In this document: positions 12,269-16,954 of the stretch, one piece after another | How the letters are laid out: every line of letters starts with the position of its first letter | How positions within the stretch are numbered: the first letter of the stretch is position 1 | Position numbers and translations under genes: made by a program | Assembly (NCBI GenBank): GCA_900550185.1 | Contig: URRN01000021.1 | Coordinates: 1-16,954 of the forward strand | Length of the DNA stretch: 16,954 nt | Source of the DNA: an uncultured Collinsella sp. | GTDB lineage: Bacteria > Actinomycetota > Coriobacteriia > Coriobacteriales > Coriobacteriaceae | Direction: 5' to 3' | The notes under the pieces: generated by a model | What the model saw: the letters and a program-made list of their open reading frames with translations, nothing else | The model's database searches: none | What the model was told of the DNA's origin: nothing

Positions 12269-13435
12269 ATGTTCGAGAAGAGTGTCGAGGAGCTCACCGA
12301 GCTAGGCGCCCAGATCACCACGGCCGAGATTGCTCAGCAGCCCGAGCTTTGGCGTGATACGCTCAACATCTACCGCGAGAACAAGGAGGCCATCGAGGCC
12401 TTTCTGGCCGAGGCTCGCGCTATGGGCGAGGGTCGTCTGTCCGTTGTCTTCACCGGTGCCGGTACGTCCGACTACGTTGGCGATACCTGCGCCCCGTACC
12501 TGCGCCACGCTGGTAACACTGATCTCTACGACTTCAAGCCCATCGCCACGACCGACATCGTGAGCGCCCCGCGCGACTTCCTGCGCGCCGAGGATCCCAC
12601 GCTCGTGGTTTCCTTTGCCCGCTCTGGCAACAGCCCCGAGAGCCTTGCCGCCGTTGCCGTTGCCAAGGAGCTCGTCCACAACGTCAAGTTCCTCAACATC
12701 ACCTGCGCTCCCGAGGGCAAGCTCGCCGTCGAGTCTGCCGATGATCCCAACGCGCTGACGCTGCTCATTCCGCGCGCCAACGACAAGGGCTTCGCCATGA
12801 CCGGTTCTTATTCCTGCATGACCCTGCTCTCCACCCTTATTTTTGACACTGCCTCTGACGAGCAGAAGGCCGAGTGGGTCGAGACCATCGCCAAGATGGG
12901 CGAGGAGGTTATCGCTCGCGAGTCCGAGATCGCCGATTACCTGGCTGGCGACTTTAACCGCGTGACCTACTTGGGTTCTGGCGCCTTTGGTGGCCTTGCC
13001 CAGGAGAGCCAGCTCAAGATCCTTGAGCTCGCTCACGGTCTGGTCGCTACTTCCTACGACACCTCTATGGGCTATCGTCACGGACCTAAGTCCTTCGTCG
13101 ACGATAAGACGCTCGTCTTCGTGTTCGTCAACAACGACGCCTACACCCGTCAGTACGACATCGACATCCTCAACGAGATCGGTGGCGACGAAATCGCTCA
13201 GCACACCATCGCCGTTCAGCAGGAAGGTGCTACCGTCTATGAGGGTGAGTCCTTCACCTTTAAGGGCTACGAGGCGCTTCCCGAGGGCTACCTTGCTCTG
13301 CCGTTCGTGATGTTTGCCCAGGCTATCAGCCTGCTCAACTCCGTGCGCGTGGGCAACACGCCCGATACGCCGAGCCCCACCGGCACGGTCAACCGCGTGG
13401 TTAAGGGCGTGACGATTCACCCCTTCACCGCTTAA
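12269..13435 (+). CDS. agaS: AgaS-type galactosamine-6-phosphate deaminase/isomerase
   Basis: The 388-residue protein has two SIS domains. The first has SVVFTGAGTSDYVGD (about 58-72) and SFARSGNSPESLAAV (115-129). The second has VTYLGSGAFGGLAQESQLK, then MGYRHGPKSFVDD and YTRQYDIDIL. The C-terminal GNTPDTPSPTGTVNRVVKG ending in IHPF is close to E. coli AgaS, which has nearly the same length (384). AgaS converts galactosamine-6-phosphate to tagatose-6-phosphate plus ammonia. The absence of an N-terminal glutaminase domain excludes GlmS. It follows gntR with its own promoter and operator, has GAGAGAGG as ribosome site, and precedes the deacetylase that supplies its substrate. Confidence 0.93.
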   Translation: MFEKSVEELTELGAQITTAEIAQQPELWRDTLNIYRENKEAIEAFLAEARAMGEGRLSVVFTGAGTSDYVGDTCAPYLRHAGNTDLYDFKPIATTDIVSAPRDFLRAEDPTLVVSFARSGNSPESLAAVAVAKELVHNVKFLNITCAPEGKLAVESADDPNALTLLIPRANDKGFAMTGSYSCMTLLSTLIFDTASDEQKAEWVETIAKMGEEVIARESEIADYLAGDFNRVTYLGSGAFGGLAQESQLKILELAHGLVATSYDTSMGYRHGPKSFVDDKTLVFVFVNNDAYTRQYDIDILNEIGGDEIAQHTIAVQQEGATVYEGESFTFKGYEALPEGYLALPFVMFAQAISLLNSVRVGNTPDTPSPTGTVNRVVKGVTIHPFTA

Positions 13436-13453
13436 TCGCGTCCCCCTGTAAGG

Positions 13454-13490
13454 GCGCCCGTCCGCTCATAACGGCGGGCGGGCGCTTTTT
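13454..13490 (+). terminator. Terminator after agaS
   Basis: GCGCCCGTCCGC (13454-13465) pairs with GCGGGCGGGCGC (13474-13485) with one T-G pair, followed by TTTTT and then GTTTTG. The deacetylase gene after it therefore needs read-through or its own promoter. Confidence 0.92.
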
Positions 13491-13507
13491 GTTTTGCGTG
13501 AGCTGGG

Positions 13508-13513
13508 TATAAG
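13508..13513 (+). promoter_or_regulatory. Possible -10 box of the deacetylase gene
   Basis: TATAAG follows CTGGG, 40 nt before the ATG and just after the agaS terminator. No convincing -35 is seen, and no TGGT-N4-ACCA site. Confidence 0.35.
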
Positions 13514-13552
13514 CATCACCACAGTCAACTGCTTTAGAAGCAAGGAGTGCAT

Positions 13553-14722
13553 ATGAGCACGTACGCAATTAAGGCTGACAAGTTCTTCTTGCCGGCAGGC
13601 CCGCAGCTGGGCGGCTATCTTATGGTCGAGGATGGCGCCTTTGGCGCCTGGCAGGCCGACGAGCCCTCTTGCGAGATTAAGGACTATACGGGATCGTGGA
13701 TCGCACCGGGTATGGTCGATACTCACATCCATGGCTTCTACAACCACTCAACTACCGATAACGATCCCGAGGGCATCGATATCAGCTCGACCGAGCTCGC
13801 CCGTCGCGGTACCACCAGCTGGCTGCCCACGACGTTCACCGATGGCGTCGAGCAGATTAAGGACGCCTGCGCCGCCATCGCTCAGGCGGACGAGGGTCGC
13901 GGCCCCGACTTCTGCGGTGCTCGCATTCAGGGCATCTACCTGGAGGGCCCCTTCTTTACCATGAAGCACGTGGGCGCGCAGAACCCCGCTTACCTTATCG
14001 ATCCCTCCGAGGAGGTCTTCGATCAGTGGCAGGAAGCTGCGGGTGGTCGCATCGTTAAGAGCGCCATGGCAGCCGAGCGCGACGGTGCCGCTGCTTATGC
14101 GGCTGCTCTGAACGCCAAGGGTGTGGTGACCAGCATCGGTCACTCCGACGCCACCTACGATGAGTGCATCGCCGCCATCAACGCTGGTGCCAGCTGCTTT
14201 ACGCATACCTATAACGGCCAGCGCGGGCTGCATCACCGTGAGCCCGGTGTCGTGGGTGCTGCCATGTCCACGCCCGAGACCTACGCCGAGATCATCTGTG
14301 ACGGCAAGCACGTAAACCCTGCCGCCATTAAGGCGTTGCTGCAGGCAAAGGGCTGGCAGCACACGGTGCTCATCACCGACTGCCTGGGTTGCGGCGGCAT
14401 GCCCGAGGGCAGCTACACCAGTGGCGGCATGGACGTCATCATGAAGGACAACCTGTGCTGGCTCGCCGACGGCAAGAGCATTGCTGGCTCGGTGCTCACG
14501 CTTGCCCAGGGCGTCAAGAACATCGTCGACTGGGGCATCGCCAGCGCCGATATCGCCATTCGCATGGCAACCGAGGTGCCGGCACGCTCCGCGCACATCG
14601 AGGATAAGTGCGGCAGCATCATGCCGGGTCGCGACGCCGACTTTGTCGTGTTCGACCATGAGCTCACCCTCGTCGAGACGTATGTTGGCGGCCAGAGCGT
14701 CGGCAACGCCTTTACCGAGTAG
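13553..14722 (+). CDS. N-acetylgalactosamine/N-acetylglucosamine-6-phosphate deacetylase
   Basis: 389-residue amidohydrolase of the NagA/AgaA family, removing acetate from an N-acetylhexosamine-6-phosphate. Metal and catalytic residues are all visible: HIH in MVDTHIHGF (His58, His60), LEGPFF (Glu131), GHSDAT (His197), FTHTYNGQ (His218), DGKHV (His253) and the catalytic Asp276 in LITDCLG. LHHREPGVVGAAM is the sugar-phosphate loop. HxH is the form in most bacteria, unlike the degenerate Gln-Asn pair in E. coli NagA. The start at 13553 follows AAGGAG (13542-13547). A GTG at 13547 overlaps that site and is rejected. Next to agaS, GalNAc-6-P is the likely substrate (AgaA role), but GlcNAc-6-P cannot be excluded. 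Confidence 0.94.
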   Translation: MSTYAIKADKFFLPAGPQLGGYLMVEDGAFGAWQADEPSCEIKDYTGSWIAPGMVDTHIHGFYNHSTTDNDPEGIDISSTELARRGTTSWLPTTFTDGVEQIKDACAAIAQADEGRGPDFCGARIQGIYLEGPFFTMKHVGAQNPAYLIDPSEEVFDQWQEAAGGRIVKSAMAAERDGAAAYAAALNAKGVVTSIGHSDATYDECIAAINAGASCFTHTYNGQRGLHHREPGVVGAAMSTPETYAEIICDGKHVNPAAIKALLQAKGWQHTVLITDCLGCGGMPEGSYTSGGMDVIMKDNLCWLADGKSIAGSVLTLAQGVKNIVDWGIASADIAIRMATEVPARSAHIEDKCGSIMPGRDADFVVFDHELTLVETYVGGQSVGNAFTE

Positions 14723-14728
14723 CGATAG

Positions 14729-14766
14729 AAAAAGACGGCGGGCCCGAATCTGCTCGGACCCGCCGT
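14729..14766 (-). terminator. Terminator of the flavodoxin gene, between convergent genes
   Basis: ACGGCGGG (14735-14742) pairs with CCCGCCGT (14759-14766), continued by CCGA (14744-14747) with TCGG (14754-14757) across a C/A mismatch. Read on the minus strand the stem is followed by CTTTTTC, so it terminates the flavodoxin transcript. On the + strand no T-tract follows. Confidence 0.82.
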
Positions 14767-14797
14767 ATGGGTTAAACGCTCAAAAGCACCTTCACAG

Positions 14798-15382
14798 TTA
14801 CAGCTTGTTAGCGATCTTCTTTGCCGTGCGCTTGACGCCGGCCACCAGGCCTCCTGCAGGATGCTCCTTCTCGTATGCTAGACGCTTCTCGCGCTTGGCG
14901 TACTCTTCGACGATGATGTCGCCATACTCGTCTTCGATCTTGTCGAAGAAGTCGACAGCGCCCTTAATTTCCTCAGCGGTCGGGTGTCCCTTTTGGACAC
15001 CGCCGGCGAGTTTGAACGGCCCCCATGTATCAAAGCCGGGGCAGCCGTAGACACCCATAAAGATTGCCTGCCTCATGCGACAGATGCCATCGATATCCTT
15101 GCCGTACCACTTGTTTTTGCCACCGTAGGTCATAAGGCCAAACACCTTGTCCTGCGGCTGCAGCACGTTCGTGAGCACGCGTGCCATGTCCTTGTCGATC
15201 TCGGAGTAATAGATGCCCGTGGCGACACCGATCAGATGATATTCGTGCAGGTCGGGGTACTCGTTTTTACCGAGCGCCTTGACGTCGAGGGTATCGATCT
15301 CGGGGTGTGCCTCGACGATGGCGTCCACGAGCTTTTTCGTATTGCCGTGATGGCGCGAGGCGTAGAGGATGATGGTTCGCAT
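14798..15382 (-). CDS. Flavodoxin family protein
   Basis: 194-residue FMN-binding flavodoxin fold. The phosphate loop is YASRHHGNTKKL (8-19), a variant of the T/S-x-T-G-N-T motif. GVATGIYYSEIDKDM (about 52-66) and FGLMTYGGKN (about 81-90) supply the isoalloxazine loops, and GVYGCPGFDTWGPF follows. The C-terminus has a charged helix and ends KRTAKKIANKL. The open frame runs far upstream (to about 15793), but that part is the shadow of the epimerase gene. The ATG at 15382 has GAAAGG 7 nt before it and starts exactly at the fold. The gene is transcribed against the sugar locus and divergent from the epimerase. The partner redox enzyme is unknown. Confidence 0.9.
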   Translation of the reverse strand: MRTIILYASRHHGNTKKLVDAIVEAHPEIDTLDVKALGKNEYPDLHEYHLIGVATGIYYSEIDKDMARVLTNVLQPQDKVFGLMTYGGKNKWYGKDIDGICRMRQAIFMGVYGCPGFDTWGPFKLAGGVQKGHPTAEEIKGAVDFFDKIEDEYGDIIVEEYAKREKRLAYEKEHPAGGLVAGVKRTAKKIANKL

Positions 15383-15538
15383 AAGAAGGCCTTTCAGCTG
15401 TAATTGCATCAATGTCTGTATGGTACCCCGTTGCATGGCTGGGATACCGGACGCATCGATGAACGTGCGGGTTTGTCCTTTGGTTCGGGCCGAGACGGGT
15501 ACTTGCGAGCAAAAAGCAGTTGTTCGAAAGGATGGGCA

Positions 15539-16420
15539 ATGGAATACGCTCTCTCCAACGATTCGATTTCTATTAAGGTGTCCACGGCTGGTGGTTCGTT
15601 TACCTCGATTGAGGCTGGAGGTCGCGAGTACTTGTGGCAGGGCGATCCCGCCGTGTGGTCCGGCCAGGCACCGATTTGCTTCCCGATTTGCGGAGGCTTG
15701 CGCGACAACAGCGCCATGACGTTTGCCGGGCATCATGTAAAGCTCGCTCGCCACGGGTTTGCGCGCAAACAGGAGTGGAAGCTGCTGAGCCAAGGCGAGA
15801 ACGAGCTGGCGATGTGCCTGGCTTCGGAGGATAACGCCGCGCTGCTGAGCGATTATCCGTACCCGTTTAAGCTTGTCGCTCGTTATACGCTAGAGGGGGA
15901 TGCCGTGCGCGTCTCTTATGAGGTGACCAACGAGGGAACCGAGGACATGCCGTTCTTTATCGGCGGTCATCCCGGCTTTAGGTGCCCGCTCGATGAGGGC
16001 GAGGCCTATACGGACTACGAGCTGCGCTTTGAGAAGGACGAAGCTGCGGAGCTCTGCACCGCTGTCCCTTCGACTGGCTTGATTGACGTGACCAACCGCT
16101 CCAAGAATCCCATGGAGGGAAAGACGCTGCCCCTGTCGCACGAGCTCTTCGATTTTGCGGAGACTATCTTTGACGTGCTCGAGAGTCATCAGGTCACGCT
16201 TTCCAAGAAGGGCGAGGACAAGGGCGTTCGCCTGAGCTTTGAGGGCTTCCCGTATCTCATTGTGTGGAGTAAGCCCGAGGGCGATTTTGTGGCAGTTGAG
16301 CCCTGGGGCGGCCTTTCGACCTGCTCCGATGAGGACGACGTGCTTGAGCACAAGCGCGGCTGCCTTATCGCCAAGCCCAAAGAAACCATCGTGCGCTCGT
16401 TCACGATTGAGATCCTGTAA
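15539..16420 (+). CDS. Aldose 1-epimerase family protein (LacX-like)
   Basis: 293 residues, the length of the LacX branch of the galactose mutarotase family. Blocks match LacX order: ICFPICGGLRDNSAMTFAG (about 43-61), LARHGFARKQEWKL (about 66-79) with the conserved His, FFIGGHPGFRCPLDEGEAY (about 138-156) with the second His, and YLIVWSKPEGDFVAVEPWGG near the end with the conserved Glu. The enzyme interconverts anomers of a hexose or hexose phosphate. In lactococci lacX accompanies the tagatose-6-P genes, and here a LacC-like kinase follows 59 nt downstream. The start at 15539 follows AAAGGA; the frame extends back to 15404 without homology. Confidence 0.9.
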   Translation: MEYALSNDSISIKVSTAGGSFTSIEAGGREYLWQGDPAVWSGQAPICFPICGGLRDNSAMTFAGHHVKLARHGFARKQEWKLLSQGENELAMCLASEDNAALLSDYPYPFKLVARYTLEGDAVRVSYEVTNEGTEDMPFFIGGHPGFRCPLDEGEAYTDYELRFEKDEAAELCTAVPSTGLIDVTNRSKNPMEGKTLPLSHELFDFAETIFDVLESHQVTLSKKGEDKGVRLSFEGFPYLIVWSKPEGDFVAVEPWGGLSTCSDEDDVLEHKRGCLIAKPKETIVRSFTIEIL

Positions 16421-16479
16421 TTCCGTTTTGTCGACTCGTATCGCGAGGCACAAGGAGCCTGCGAGATAAGGAGCTAAAA

Positions 16480-16954
16480 ATGATCCTCACCGTTACGATG
16501 AACCCGTCTGTCGATACGCGCTATCAGCTCGATGAGCTCATTATCGACGACGTCAACCGTGTGACGCCCGAAAAGACCGCCGGCGGCAAGGGCCTCAACG
16601 TGGCCCGTGTGCTGGGTCAGCTGGGCGACGACGTTGTGGCAACCGGTCTGCTCGGCGGCCACATGGGCGCCTACATGGCTGAGCTCATGGATGCCAACGG
16701 CATTAAGAATGATTTTGTACCCATCAAGGGCGAGACTCGTATTTGCCTCAACATCCTCCACGCCGGCAACCAGACCGAGCTGCTCGAGAGCGGCCCGACG
16801 ATTGCCCCCGAGGAGCTCGATGCCTTTACCGCCAAGTTTACCGAGCTTGCGAGCAAGGCCGCTGTCGTTACCATCTCGGGTTCGCTACCCCGCGGTGTCG
16901 AGGCAGACTACTATGCCAAGATCACGGGCATTGCCGAGAACGCCGGTGCCAAGG
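16480..16954 (+). CDS. Tagatose-6-phosphate kinase / 1-phosphofructokinase (PfkB family), 3' end cut by window edge
   Basis: The first 158 residues of about 310 are present; the frame is open to the edge. The start MILTVTMNPSVDTRYQLDEL and VNRVTPEKTAGGKGLNVARV carry the PfkB N-terminal signature GGKGLNVARVL (35-45). GETRICLNILHAGNQTELLE (84-103) and VVTISGSLPRGVEADYYAKI (129-148) resemble LacC of Lactococcus closely, including NQTE-LLE-GP. LacC phosphorylates tagatose-6-P to tagatose-1,6-bisphosphate, which fits the AgaS product made in this locus. FruK (fructose-1-P kinase) is the main alternative, since the catalytic GAGD region is outside the window. AAGGAG (16468-16473) precedes the ATG. 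Confidence 0.9.
   Translation, partial: MILTVTMNPSVDTRYQLDELIIDDVNRVTPEKTAGGKGLNVARVLGQLGDDVVATGLLGGHMGAYMAELMDANGIKNDFVPIKGETRICLNILHAGNQTELLESGPTIAPEELDAFTAKFTELASKAAVVTISGSLPRGVEADYYAKITGIAENAGAK

Noticed and set aside
12302..13420. Minus-strand open frame (372 codons) opposite agaS
   Set aside because: agaS is certain from motifs and length; the antisense frame shows no family motif and no ribosome site I can defend.
12269..13435. GlmS-type glucosamine-6-phosphate synthase
   Set aside because: There is no N-terminal glutamine amidotransferase domain, and the length and C-terminal motif match AgaS instead.
15383..15793. N-terminal extension of the flavodoxin on the minus strand
   Set aside because: The extension is antisense to the epimerase and lacks homology; the fold starts exactly at the ATG at 15382.

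Overview
The window reads as chromosomal DNA of a high-GC anaerobic Actinomycetota, most likely a gut Coriobacteriia species such as Collinsella. I infer this from the GC-rich coding sequence, the mannose-family PTS next to amino-sugar genes, the DegV, DUF2975 and flavodoxin families, and the general style of the proteins. No rRNA or other marker gene fixes the taxonomy. Coding density is high. I see no tRNA, rRNA, CRISPR array, transposase or phage gene.

Left part (1-6406), all on the + strand: a long-form ribosome hibernation factor (hpf) with its own terminator; a DegV-family fatty-acid-binding protein; then a tight four-gene run (1785-5104). That run holds a beta-hydroxyacid dehydrogenase with a striking His/Cys-rich C-terminal tail, an unknown membrane protein, a HEAT-like repeat protein and an NAD-type isocitrate dehydrogenase. 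A single-pass membrane protein with a SurA/PrsA-like chaperone domain follows, closed by a strong terminator.

Middle (6440-8030): a minus-strand pair, a DUF2975 membrane protein followed by a small YozG-type HTH regulator, with a palindrome over its probable promoter. Next comes a gene-free AT-rich stretch of about 660 bp, packed with palindromes and repeats, which serves as the control region of the next operon.

Right part (8031-16954): a nearly complete N-acetylgalactosamine (GalNAc)/galactosamine catabolic locus. It has a mannose-family PTS (EIIA, YajC-like, EIIB, EIIC, EIID), a GntR/UTRA regulator, AgaS (galactosamine-6-P deaminase/isomerase), a NagA/AgaA deacetylase, a LacX-like aldose epimerase and the start of a LacC-like tagatose-6-P kinase. 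An unrelated minus-strand flavodoxin sits between the deacetylase and the epimerase. The inferred flow is sugar uptake as the 6-phosphate, deacetylation, deamination/isomerisation to tagatose-6-P, then phosphorylation to tagatose-1,6-bisphosphate. The aldolase would be expected just past the right edge.

An identical 13-bp sequence, TGGTTACTACCAG, lies upstream of both the PTS operon (7902) and agaS (12195). It has the TGGT-N4-ACCA shape of NagR/DasR operators and is the probable target of the GntR protein encoded between them. The least ordinary items are the metal-binding-like tail on the dehydrogenase, the large extra loop in EIID, the YajC-like gene inside the PTS operon, and the multi-palindrome control region.
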